NCBI GenBank assembly: GCA_029946105.1
Contig: JAQSDW010000242.1
Coordinates: forward strand, 27,492-91,491
From: Reyranella sp.
Lineage (GTDB): Bacteria > Pseudomonadota > Alphaproteobacteria > Reyranellales > Reyranellaceae
DNA length: 64,000 nucleotides
Direction: 5' to 3'
Shown piece by piece: positions 50,501-58,721 of this stretch. The notes under the pieces are model-generated. The model did no database searches and was not told the DNA's origin. It worked only from the letters and a program-made list of their open reading frames with translations. A program made the translations under genes and the position numbers. Numbering within the stretch: position 1 is the first letter of the stretch; the number at the start of each line of letters is the position of its first letter.

Positions 50501-51772
50501 ATGCAGTTGATCCAGCACTTCTTCGACTATCTCCTGTTGGCGCTGCCGCAGTTCTGTTTCGGCTATCCCTTCGTGATGGCCTGGTACTGGATGGCGGGCG
50601 GGCTGCTCTTTTATGTGACGCATGAAAGGCATCTGCCGCCGCAAACACAGCCTCCGGAACTGACGGCCTGGCCGCCGATCAGCATCATCGTGCCCTGCTA
50701 CAACGAGATGGCGACCGCCGAGGAGACGCTGATGACGGCGGCGGCCTCGGATTATCCCAATTTTGAGATCATTGCCGTGAACGACGGCAGCAGTGACAAG
50801 ACGGTCGAAGTGCTGAATGCCCTGGCTATGCGCATTCCCCGGCTTCGTGTCGCTCATCTCGAGGAGAATCAGGGCAAGGCTATCGCGATGAATGCCGGCG
50901 CGGTGCTGTCAAATCACGAGATCCTCGTCTGCATCGACGGCGATGCGCTGCTCGATCCGCAGACCCTGCGCTGGATCGCGCGGGCCTTTCTTCCCAGCAA
51001 TGTCGGGGGCGTGACGGGCAATCCGCGGATCCGCAACCGCACCACGATCCTGGGCCGCCTGCAGGTCGGTGAGTTCTCCTCGATCATGGGGCTGATCAAG
51101 AGGGCGCAGAACATGTATGGCCGCCTGTTCACGGTGTCGGGTGTGATCTGCGCTTTCCGCAAGAGCGTGGTGGCGTCGGTCGGTTGGTGGTCTCCACGCA
51201 CCCTGACCGACGATGTCGACATCACCTGGCGCGTCCAGATGTCGGGCTGGCGCGTGGTCTATGAGCCCAATGCGGTGGTCTGGATACTCATGCCGGAAAC
51301 GATTGTCGGGCTGTGGCGGCAGCGTCTTCGCTGGGCCGAGGGCGGGGCGCAGGCGGCGATCGATTATTTCTGGCCGCTGGTGAGCGGCCGGGTCGCCCGG
51401 GGCATGTCGGTGATCTACATCGACTTCGTTTTGAGCGTGACGTGGGCCTACGCCATGGTGGGTTCGCTGGTCCTCGGCCTTCTCTGGACCTTCGGTGTCA
51501 CCCCCCATCTGATGGAGCAGGGGTTGGCCCTCGTGCCGGCATGGTGGGGACTAACGCTGGCGCTCACCTACCTCGTCCAGGCGCTCGTTTCCCATCTGAT
51601 CGAGCGCCGTTACGAACGCGACATGGCGCGCAATCTGTTCTGGATCATCTGGTATCCGCTGGCCTTCTGGCTGCTCAGCGCCCTGACCAGCGTGATCGCC
51701 CTGCCCCGCGCCATTGTCCTCAGGCGCGCCGTCCGCACCAAATGGGTTAGCCCGGACCGGGGCCTGCGATGA
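50501..51772 (+). CDS. pgaC: Poly-beta-1,6-N-acetylglucosamine synthase (GT2)
   Basis: 423 aa. Processive inner-membrane glycosyltransferase using UDP-GlcNAc. N-terminal membrane helices precede the GT-A domain (about 65-290) with ISIIVPCYNE, AVNDGSSD, CIDGDALLD, TDDVDITWR and the processivity motif RQRLRWAEG; C-terminal helices follow (about 300-410). It starts 3 bases after the pgaB stop and its own stop overlaps the pgaD start. A family 2 synthase of another beta-polymer is possible, but the operon favours PNAG. Confidence 0.93.
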   Translation: MQLIQHFFDYLLLALPQFCFGYPFVMAWYWMAGGLLFYVTHERHLPPQTQPPELTAWPPISIIVPCYNEMATAEETLMTAAASDYPNFEIIAVNDGSSDKTVEVLNALAMRIPRLRVAHLEENQGKAIAMNAGAVLSNHEILVCIDGDALLDPQTLRWIARAFLPSNVGGVTGNPRIRNRTTILGRLQVGEFSSIMGLIKRAQNMYGRLFTVSGVICAFRKSVVASVGWWSPRTLTDDVDITWRVQMSGWRVVYEPNAVVWILMPETIVGLWRQRLRWAEGGAQAAIDYFWPLVSGRVARGMSVIYIDFVLSVTWAYAMVGSLVLGLLWTFGVTPHLMEQGLALVPAWWGLTLALTYLVQALVSHLIERRYERDMARNLFWIIWYPLAFWLLSALTSVIALPRAIVLRRAVRTKWVSPDRGLR

Positions 51773-52455
51773 CTCAAGATAACAGCCAATGGCCGCCGCT
51801 CATTTACGCGCGCCATAAATCCGTGTGGATACGCTGGCGCGATGTCGCGCTGACGATGGGGATGTGGCTGATCTTCGCGGCGATGATGAACAGGGAGTTC
51901 GAATTGTTCTTCGGCTCCTATCTCGACACCCTGGGTCTCGACACTCTGCTCCTCCGGTTCGGCCTCGGCGAACTCGGAATGAAGCTGAATCTCGCGGAAT
52001 TCGTCGCCAATCTTGCCCCGTATATGGCCATCATTGTCGTGCTTCTGGCGGGTTTGTCGGGCTTTTCAGTCCATACGCTGACACGGCGGTACCGCTCTCT
52101 CCGCGCGGCAAATCCGACACCCCTCAGCCTGGCCAGTCAGGCCCGGGAGGCAGCCTTGGAACCGACAACCGGGCACGACACCGTGGCCTTGGAGGTCGGC
52201 CCTCGCCAAGCATTGCCGGTCGATGGACGAACTCTTATCGACTTGATGAACAAGCAGGAAGAAGCAGCTTTGGTGGACGTGCGAGGCCTGCGGATCGTGA
52301 CGGTGAAGGTCAACGCCGACGGTCACTATCAAATCGAGGCCTTCGGAGAACCGATGCCTTCTTTCGGCCTCATACCCGGTCCACGAAGTGACGGCGGGGG
52401 AGAACTTCTGACCGCGAATACATCCGGAGGATGGAAGGCGGGAACGGGCGAATAG
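51769..52455 (+). CDS. pgaD: PgaD-like membrane protein with long C-terminal extension
   Basis: 228 aa. PgaD assists PgaC in polymerisation and in binding c-di-GMP at the inner membrane. The N-terminal part has the expected PgaD layout: PPLIYARHKSVWIRWRD, then two membrane helices (about 25-42 and 82-104). Ordinary PgaD proteins end soon after (about 140 aa); here about 120 further residues follow, including a small alpha/beta-like stretch (GLRIVTVKVNADGHYQIE). The ATG overlaps the pgaC stop. Confidence 0.8.
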   Translation: MTQDNSQWPPLIYARHKSVWIRWRDVALTMGMWLIFAAMMNREFELFFGSYLDTLGLDTLLLRFGLGELGMKLNLAEFVANLAPYMAIIVVLLAGLSGFSVHTLTRRYRSLRAANPTPLSLASQAREAALEPTTGHDTVALEVGPRQALPVDGRTLIDLMNKQEEAALVDVRGLRIVTVKVNADGHYQIEAFGEPMPSFGLIPGPRSDGGGELLTANTSGGWKAGTGE

Positions 52456-52494
52456 GGGCGCGTGGTCGCCGGGCGGCCTCGCGAAGCAACCATT

Positions 52495-53640
52495 GTGAAC
52501 AGACAACTTCGGCGGTTCGCGATCCCGCAAACGATCGCGGCTCTTGTTCTCGTCGCCCTGTCCTGCAGTGGCGGCGCGCCGGCCAACGCCCAGAAGGCCG
52601 TCGCCGCGCAAGCACCTGTCTCACGCTTCAAGACAGAGATCGTCGTGCGCACCATCAGGAACCTGCGCAATCGGGCGGACGTCGAATTACTCGTCGAAAT
52701 GGCGGCGCGACATGAAGTCGGAGTCATCAACCTGGCGGCAAAGCAGGACGAGGACGACGAGATCGCCTCGGGCCTCGTTTTCTACCCCAGCACCATCGCG
52801 CCAAGGTCACCTCAACACAAGACGTTCGACTTCCTGAAGGCCATGATCGAGGCGGCGCATGCGCGCGGCATCAAGGTTCGCGCCTGGGTGCCGCAGTTTC
52901 ACGACCAGGTCGCTGCCCGCAAGGATCCCGATTGGCAAATGCAGATGTCCGCCAGCGCGCGCACCAAGCCCTACTACGGCGGAACGAAGAAGGAGTACTT
53001 CGTCAATCCCCTCAGCGCTGGCGTCCAGGACTATCAACGATCGATCGTCGCGGAGATCGTGCGCAACTACAACGTCGACGGCATCGTCCTCGATTGGCTG
53101 CGGTTCGACGACTACAACATGGACATGGGCGCCGATACGCGAAAGCGCTACAAGGAGGCGTTCGGGTACGATCCCATCACCATCAATCTTGCATCCGACA
53201 ACCCGCTGCGCACGCAGTGGAACGCTTGGCGCACGGCGCAGATCGCGCGCTATGTCGAAAGCGTGCGCAAGGCGATCAATGAGATCAAACCGGGTCTCGA
53301 CCTGGGCGTCTACATCCTTCCGCCGGAGTTCATCGAGGTGGGCCAGGACGCCGGCCAGTTTTCGCAGCACGTGAATTTCCTGTCGCCCATGGTCTATTTC
53401 GACGACTGGGGCTACCCGATCAGCTGGGTGCATACCAACGTCCTGCCGCAGACCCGGGAGAAGGCCAGGGGCGTGACGGTGGTTCCCGTCATGGACACGG
53501 ACTGGAGCGATGCCGCCTATGGCGAGATCATGACCCACATGAGGAAAGAGTTTCCCGAGATCTCGACGCTGTCGTGGTTCGTCTACGGGGTTTGGACCGA
53601 AGAGACATTCAAGCGGATCAACATGCTTCGGTCCCTGTAG
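52495..53640 (+). CDS. Secreted glycoside-hydrolase-like TIM-barrel protein linked to the pga operon
   Basis: 381 aa from GTG 52495 (a GTG at 52462 would add 11 residues ahead of the signal). An export signal (residues 1-33; LVLVALSC could be a weak lipobox) is followed by a GHL/DUF187-type putative glycosyl hydrolase barrel: HARGIKVRAWVPQF, KEYFVNPLSAGVQDYQ, then DGIVLDWLRFDDYN with candidate catalytic Asp200, YILPPEF and FLSPMVYFDDWG. It lies 39 bases after pgaD in the same direction. It is probably periplasmic or outer-membrane attached and acts on the exported glycan; that role is inferred. Confidence 0.75.
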   Translation: MNRQLRRFAIPQTIAALVLVALSCSGGAPANAQKAVAAQAPVSRFKTEIVVRTIRNLRNRADVELLVEMAARHEVGVINLAAKQDEDDEIASGLVFYPSTIAPRSPQHKTFDFLKAMIEAAHARGIKVRAWVPQFHDQVAARKDPDWQMQMSASARTKPYYGGTKKEYFVNPLSAGVQDYQRSIVAEIVRNYNVDGIVLDWLRFDDYNMDMGADTRKRYKEAFGYDPITINLASDNPLRTQWNAWRTAQIARYVESVRKAINEIKPGLDLGVYILPPEFIEVGQDAGQFSQHVNFLSPMVYFDDWGYPISWVHTNVLPQTREKARGVTVVPVMDTDWSDAAYGEIMTHMRKEFPEISTLSWFVYGVWTEETFKRINMLRSL

Positions 53641-53677
53641 GGACTGGGCACCCTCGGTGAGGCGCTGCTAAATCTCA

Positions 53678-54538
53678 CTAGTGCCGGCCTGCCTGCGCCC
53701 GTCGCCGGGCTTCCCCGGCTCGAGCCAGCGCCGCGCGGTTGTCGTCGCCTACCCACATGAAGCGCTTCCGCCACCGCTCGTCGGCTTCGCCCTCAGCCCA
53801 GATCTCGGGGCGCTGCACGGTCGTGCGCGGCAACCAGGCACGTTCCAGGAGTTCCAGGGCGCCGCCCACGATCCTGTATTGCATCGCCGCGTCCCATGGC
53901 TTGCCGCAGGGATTGCCCAAGGGAAAGTCGACGAACAGGAAGCGCGGCACGCCGCATTCCTCAACGATGTCTTTCGCAGACCCGATGATGACCGTCGGGA
54001 TGCCGGCTGCCTCCAGGTGTCGTGCGACCAGACTCACGGTCTGGTGGCAGACGGGTCAAAGAGGGACGAGGAGGGCGATGTCGACACCGTCCTGGCGCAT
54101 CCATGCTTCGACTTGAGGGGCGTCGTGCTCGATGGTCAGCCGCTGGCTGTAGTCGGTCGGCACGCCGTAGAATCTCGGGTTCAGCGATCCGATGTGGCCG
54201 GCGGCGGCATGTTCCGCCAGCCGTGCCAGCGGCAGATAGGTTTCCGGGTCGTCGGTGTGGGTCGCCTCGCGGTCCCACGATTTTTCGGTGAAGAGGTTGC
54301 CGCCCCCTGTATTCGGCGCGGTGTACAGCTTCGTGCTGCGCGGGGCGGTGCTGGGACCAAGGTCTGCGGTCGTGACCACGCCAACGCGACATTGGGACAA
54401 TGGCTTGGCGAGCCGGGCGAAGGGGACGTCCTCGTAACGCGCCCAGCGATAGGGCTGTTCGTAGCCTTGAGCCCCGTAGTACTCGCGGCTCTTGTCGATG
54501 TAGCTCACATAGCTCCGGTGGCTTATGCCCTGTGACAT
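53678..54538 (-). CDS. Probable selenoprotein, glycine/betaine/proline-reductase selenoprotein B-like family (UGA = Sec161)
   Basis: 286 aa if the in-frame TGA at 54056-54058 is read as selenocysteine. Both halves are in one frame and nothing but this TGA interrupts them. The context is LLVPL-U-PVCHQT, a UxxC redox motif (Sec161, Cys164) followed by HLEAAGIPTVIIG and VPRFLFVDFPLGNPCGKPWD, typical of the GrdB-like/'selenoprotein B' family, whose cysteine homologues carry CxxC here. A SECIS-like hairpin follows the UGA. The ATG at 54538 has a GGG-rich region upstream; an ATG at 54553 adds five residues. No selA, selB, selC or selD lies in the window. Function is likely thiol/selenol redox chemistry; the substrate is unknown. 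Confidence 0.8.
54019..54052 (-). promoter_or_regulatory. Candidate bacterial SECIS element
   Basis: Numbering U of UGA as 1: ACCAGAC (14-20) pairs perfectly with GTCTGGT (26-32), enclosing loop CGTGA with G22-U23. Below a C/C mismatch the stem continues with TGC/GCA and, past one bulge, GTC/GAC. In E. coli fdhF the SelB-recognised GU sits at 23-24, so position and loop agree within one base. Confidence 0.75.
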
Positions 54539-54673
54539 TTCCCGGCCCCGCATGCAGCGTCTTGATTGTCGTCAGCTTAGGCGCGCCGCCTCATGGCGCC
54601 AAGCCGCCTGGTTCGCTCTGCGCGGCTTCGATCCCGATCCCGGTCGCACGAAAAAAGTGCCAGAAGCGGATTA

Positions 54674-55384
54674 TCAGCCGACGCTTGAAACGAGTTGGTG
54701 CGACATGGCGATGATAGCGCCTGCGGTCTCGGCTGGACTGAGGGTGGGATGGAGATGCGTTCCCTGCAGTCGTGCAACTGGCCACCCCCGCCGTTGTGCC
54801 TCCGCAGCTGAATGATCATAGATTGCGGAAGTTTGAATGAAGCCAGCGGGCATACGATCCCAGTTGGCGAGCTCGATCGTGTCGTCGAACCAATCGACAG
54901 AGAGTCTTGGCAGTCCGCTTTCAAACTCGGCAAGCGCTATAGGATCGCTCGCCAAGATATCAAGGCCAACGAGGGACGTGCGACGTGCATCTCCCAACCA
55001 CCTCGACCAAATCGGAAGAGTTCCGTCGGGCCCTGCCAGGCTCTTGATGAAATCGCGCAACGCTGGTCTCACCGGCGAGGCCGCGCCTTGCGATGGCGGC
55101 ACCTCCCCATCCACAATGATCAGGCATTGGCATGGCACCTTGGCCGCCAAATCGGCGACTAACGCACTAGCTGAACTATGCCCGACCAAAACCGCTTCGC
55201 TGCAAGGGGCGATGAGTTCCAGTAGATAGGAATTCCAGGCGCGCCAGGAAGGTGGTGGCTGGTGGTAGGCCAGCACGTCAGGCACTTGGGCACGATGGCC
55301 TGCTTCCCGCAGATGCCTGGCTGTAGGCTCCCAGCTCGACGCACGGACCAGAGGTCCCGCCACCAGAATGAAATCCAAACTCAT
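54674..55384 (-). CDS. Alpha/beta hydrolase
   Basis: 236 aa. The nucleophile elbow VLVGHSSASAL (about residues 66-76) gives the catalytic Ser; the late His is probably in GTHLHPTLSP near the C-terminus, and the N-terminal strand ILVAGPLV replaces the usual HG oxyanion motif. It has no signal peptide. The substrate is not predictable. It is flanked by 120 non-coding bases on the selenoprotein side and 88 bases before the Gfo/Idh-type gene. Confidence 0.8.
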   Translation of the reverse strand: MSLDFILVAGPLVRASSWEPTARHLREAGHRAQVPDVLAYHQPPPSWRAWNSYLLELIAPCSEAVLVGHSSASALVADLAAKVPCQCLIIVDGEVPPSQGAASPVRPALRDFIKSLAGPDGTLPIWSRWLGDARRTSLVGLDILASDPIALAEFESGLPRLSVDWFDDTIELANWDRMPAGFIQTSAIYDHSAAEAQRRGWPVARLQGTHLHPTLSPAETAGAIIAMSHQLVSSVG

Positions 55385-55472
55385 GCGCCTCCGGCGGGTT
55401 GCGGGCGGTTAAAAGTGCAAATCCGATGATGCAAAACATAACTGCGCACAAGGGCCCTCACGAAGGGCGATG

Positions 55473-56474
55473 TCATTCGATGCGAGCAACGCCGCCATCG
55501 ATGAGCGCCTGCTGCGTGGCGAGCGACAGCTCCAGCGCCTCGATCGCGCGCTCGGCGTCGAGCAGTGCGGGATCGGCGCGGCCTGCGATGCAATCGACGA
55601 AGCGCTGCAACTCGACCTCGTAGGGATTGCGCCCTGGCACCGAGACAGGCCGGGGTGATCCACTGTCGTCCGTCCGCGTGACCGTGTTCTGTGGCGGCCC
55701 CCTGTCGCCGAACACCGTCCGCAGTTCGAAGGCCGCGCGTTCGAACAGGGCGCGAAAGCCGGTCGAGAAGGGGAAGCCCACCGGCATCAGGCCGCTGGCC
55801 GCGATCGTGGCGTGGCGGCCATCGCTCCAGGAGAGCAGCGCGGAAATCTCGCCCGGCGCCCCTCCGTCCATTCGCACGGCGCTGGCCTGCAGCCGCATCG
55901 GCCGGCCCATCAGCCACAGCGCCGCGTCGAAATCGAAGGTCATCAGCTCGGTCGAGGGATCGCCATAGTGGGCTTTGCGGTCGGGCGCATCGGGCCTTAG
56001 GTAGGAGCCCAGCCGCCAGGTCGCGAGGCTGAGCAGCCGGCCGCAAGCGCCCGACGAGACCGCGTCCCAGAGGTGGGCGTAGGCGCCGACCGAGCGCATC
56101 AGCAATCCGACCTGCAGCAGCCGGCCGGCGCGGCGGGCCGCGTCGCGCATCAGGCGCGCCTCGTCGAGGCGGAGCGCCAGCGGGCTCTCGCAAAACACGT
56201 GCTTGCCCTGCTCGAGAGCCGCGATGACGAAGGCGGCGTGCACGGAACTCGGCAGGCAGACGTCGATGGCGTCGACGGCGGCGTGGCGGATCAAGGCGGT
56301 GGCGTCGGTGAACGGCTCAGCCCCGCAGAGATCGGCGAGCGACCGCGCGCGGGCTTTGTCGCGCGCGAACACGCCCACGACCTCGACATCCGGTAGGCTC
56401 GCGTAGGCCGCCACATGCGCGGCACCCATCGCGCCGGCACCCAGGATGCCGATCTTGACCTTTCCGCCTTCCAT
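55473..56474 (-). CDS. Gfo/Idh/MocA-family oxidoreductase with altered EKP motif
   Basis: 333 aa. The N-terminal Rossmann fold (KIGILGAGAMGAAHVAAY) and the C-terminal alpha/beta domain fit NAD(P)-dependent sugar or inositol dehydrogenases. The catalytic EKP motif reads CESPLA (Glu96-Ser97-Pro98), so the conserved Lys is missing. The ATG at 56474 precedes the first strand directly. It begins 7 bases after the parE stop on the same strand and may be cotranscribed with the toxin-antitoxin pair. Confidence 0.85.
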   Translation of the reverse strand: MEGGKVKIGILGAGAMGAAHVAAYASLPDVEVVGVFARDKARARSLADLCGAEPFTDATALIRHAAVDAIDVCLPSSVHAAFVIAALEQGKHVFCESPLALRLDEARLMRDAARRAGRLLQVGLLMRSVGAYAHLWDAVSSGACGRLLSLATWRLGSYLRPDAPDRKAHYGDPSTELMTFDFDAALWLMGRPMRLQASAVRMDGGAPGEISALLSWSDGRHATIAASGLMPVGFPFSTGFRALFERAAFELRTVFGDRGPPQNTVTRTDDSGSPRPVSVPGRNPYEVELQRFVDCIAGRADPALLDAERAIEALELSLATQQALIDGGVARIE

Positions 56475-56481
56475 CCGTGCC

Positions 56482-56847
56482 TCAGCCCTTGTCTTCCGGA
56501 TCCGGGCCAACGTGCCGGCCCGGCTCCATGCGTTCATGCAGTACCCGGACAATCTCGATCAGGCCGGGCCGAACCAGTCGAAAATAGAGGACATGTACCG
56601 GCCGTCGTGGCGGAGCTTCCGGAACATCGGCGCGTGCGTTCCGTACGTGGAGACTTCGGACACCGGACAGAAGGTGCGCGCAGTCCCGCGTTGCCGGTCC
56701 CTCGGGATCGGCCGATATCCGCCGCATCGCCGCCGCGAGAAGCGCAGCGTAGCGACGCCTGCCGTCAATTCCCCACCGGTCCAGACTCGTCGCAAGGATG
56801 TTTGCCAAATCCGCCCGCGCCGGATGGGAGAGGCGAAAGCGTGTCAC
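56482..56847 (-). CDS. parE: ParE/RelE-superfamily toxin
   Basis: 121 aa. Starts MTRFRLSHPARADLANILA, the ParE N-terminal helix pair, with DRWGIDGRRRYAALL and the C-terminal strands HVLYFRLVRPGLIEIVRVLHERM typical of the fold (key residues Tyr, Arg, Leu-His). ParE toxins target gyrase, RelE relatives mRNA; the sequence favours ParE. The antitoxin gene lies 19 bases upstream. The toxin is about 20 residues longer than usual at the C-terminus. Confidence 0.85.
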   Translation of the reverse strand: MTRFRLSHPARADLANILATSLDRWGIDGRRRYAALLAAAMRRISADPEGPATRDCAHLLSGVRSLHVRNARADVPEAPPRRPVHVLYFRLVRPGLIEIVRVLHERMEPGRHVGPDPEDKG

Positions 56848-56866
56848 GGTTCAGTGTGTCACTTGG

Positions 56867-57127
56867 CTAGGGCGTCAATCGTTCAACATAGCCGTCGAGG
56901 TCGGCGTCATCGATCTCGATGAACTCGCCCCGGCCGAGCGCGTCGCTTCCTGCTCTGATCTGAATGCGCAGCGATTTCAGCTTGAGGGCATCTTGGCGAC
57001 GGCGTTGCTGCAGCGCGCGCAATGCATCGCGGACAGCTTCGCTGGCATTCTGGTATTCGCCCGTCTTGACGATTTTTTCGACGAAGGCGTCCTGCTCCGC
57101 GGTCAGACTGATGTTTCTGGTCGGCAT
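56867..57127 (-). CDS. parD: ParD-family (CopG-like) antitoxin
   Basis: 86 aa. The ribbon-helix-helix N-terminus is MPTRNISLTAEQDAFVEKIV, followed by the ParD hallmark SGEYxNASEAVRDALR-like helix (GEYQNASEAVRDALRAL); the acidic C-terminus binds the toxin. The ATG at 57127 follows a GAGGAGGAG sequence; the longer frame to 57193 is unsupported. It neutralises the adjacent ParE and probably represses the pair. Confidence 0.88.
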   Translation of the reverse strand: MPTRNISLTAEQDAFVEKIVKTGEYQNASEAVRDALRALQQRRRQDALKLKSLRIQIRAGSDALGRGEFIEIDDADLDGYVERLTP

Positions 57128-57226
57128 TGGCTCCTCCTCTCTCGAAGCAAGAGTATCCATTATGGCAAAGTTTGCCAATCTGAAACGCGGCACCTGCCGG
57201 AGGCCATATCGGGGTTGCCTCCCGAT

Positions 57227-58490
57227 TCAGCGCCGCATCTTGCGCTTCTTCGGCGCGTAGCGCCGCTCGAGTTCGGCGGCGGCCCTGGCGTGCGACACGC
57301 TGCGGCCGCCGCCGACCCAGAGCTCGACGATCCGGCCGGCGGCGTTGCGCACGCGGCGGACCTTCTCACCATGGCTGGCGTAGCCGTTGCCGAGAGCAAC
57401 GCGGCCGCTGTCGCGTCCGGTGACCTCGATCTCGCTGGTGTCGAGGAACGGATGGCCCATGCCCGGCACGCCGACGAAGACCTTGTTGCCCATGGGCACG
57501 AGATCGAACGCGCCCCAGGCCGACCACCAGCGGCCCGTCCAGCCGGCGACCCGGCGCGAGGGCGGCCCGTTGGCCGCGAAGGTGCGCAGGATATTGACGG
57601 CGCCATCGACCCAGAAGCCCGACCAGCCGTCGGCCGCGTTGCACATGATCGACACGGAGAGGTCGTGGTCGGGCAGCGTCACGGTGCGCGAGACGTAACC
57701 CAGCAGGCCGCCGGAATGGCCGAACCAGTTCCAGCCGCCGCCCCCGCTACCGCCAATCGTGCCGCTCATGGTGCCGAGGCCGTAGTAGCCTTCGAGAGCG
57801 GAATGCGGATTGCGCCACAGCCGGCGCACCATCTCGCGCCGGCTGGCCGGCGACAGGATGCTGCGCTTTGCCTTGGGCGAGAGCTGGTTGAAGAACAGGG
57901 CGGTGTCGGCAGCGGTGCTGACGAAGCCGCCCGCCGGCGTGATGGCGTTTTCCCGATAGTCGCTGGGGATGACGATCCTTCGGCCGAGCGGCTGCCGGGC
58001 AGTGTGGCCGCGTGCGAACGGCGTGCCGCGCGGTAACGGCATGTCGGGCTTTGTCTCTTTCAGGCCCGCCTCGATGATCGGTCCGGAAGCCAAGTCGCGC
58101 TTGAGTTCGTCGGCATCGGGATAGGGGCGGCGCTCGTCGAACTGGGCCGGCGCTGTGCGAGAGCACCTGCGCCAGCGTTGCGGCGGCGGTCTTCTTGTTC
58201 AGACCCTCAACGAAGGTGCCGACGGGGTCGTCGAGCCTGAGGCGGCCCTGCTCGCGCAGCTTCAGGATGCCGGCCGAGGTGAAGCTCTTGGAGTGCGAGG
58301 CGATGCGGAAGCGGTGCCGCGGCGTCAGCGCCTCGCCGGTGGAAAGATTGGCATGGCCGAACGCGCGGTCGAGCACGACCTTGCCGCGATGAACGACAGC
58401 AAACAGGCAGCCCGGCAGTTGCGCATTCTGCATCTGGTAGTGGAGCCACGACGGCATGTAGTCGAGCGCGGCGCCAAGCCAGCGATCCAT
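57227..58490 (-). pseudogene. Frameshifted serine hydrolase (beta-lactamase/esterase family)
   Basis: Two frames together make one protein. The first (from ATG 58490) contains the SxxK nucleophile in RIASHSKSFTSAG and breaks near LSHSAG; the second takes over from about 58140 (QFDERRPYPDADELKRDL) and runs to 57227 with AGGFVSTAADTALF and WFGHSGGLLGY. The frame moves by one base at about 58140-58150, and the segment usually found between LSHSxG and QF (about 8-9 residues) seems to be missing, which fits a small out-of-frame deletion. A sequencing error is the alternative. If intact it would be about 420 aa. Confidence 0.75.
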
Positions 58491-58540
58491 GTGTCTCTCC
58501 CCCGAAGGTCTTGTCGCTATCTAAAGCGCATCACGATCAA

Positions 58541-58672
58541 GTTGGCTCGGGCTTCATTGCTGGGGGCGCGCCACGCCCGTGGCGCGTCTTCTCCCAAGTT
58601 ATGATCGCGCCACTTCGGGCGAAGTAATCTTCGCCCTTGAGTGGCGCGCCCCCAGCGACGACTTGTGCCAAC
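58541..58672. repeat. Nested inverted-repeat element
   Basis: GCTGGGGGCGCGCCAC (58559-58574) is repeated perfectly inverted at 58641-58656, and GTTGGC (58541-58546) pairs with GCCAAC (58667-58672). Inside, GCGCCACT (58607-58614)/AGTGGCGC (58640-58647) and GGGCGAAG-TAAT-CTTCGCCC (58617-58636) build a second hairpin. The right arm can pair with either left partner, so two exclusive structures exist. It lies downstream of the methyltransferase gene (minus strand) and occupies most of the 231-base gap before the broken hydrolase. Confidence 0.8.
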
Positions 58673-58721
58673 TCAACCGAGAAACACTCTAGCACATCCT
58701 CGCCAGTCACCCTCTCGACTG

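Noticed and set aside
53678..54553. Two separate hypothetical genes split at 54056-54037
   Set aside because: Same frame, continuous family homology and a SECIS-like hairpin make one selenoprotein gene the better reading.
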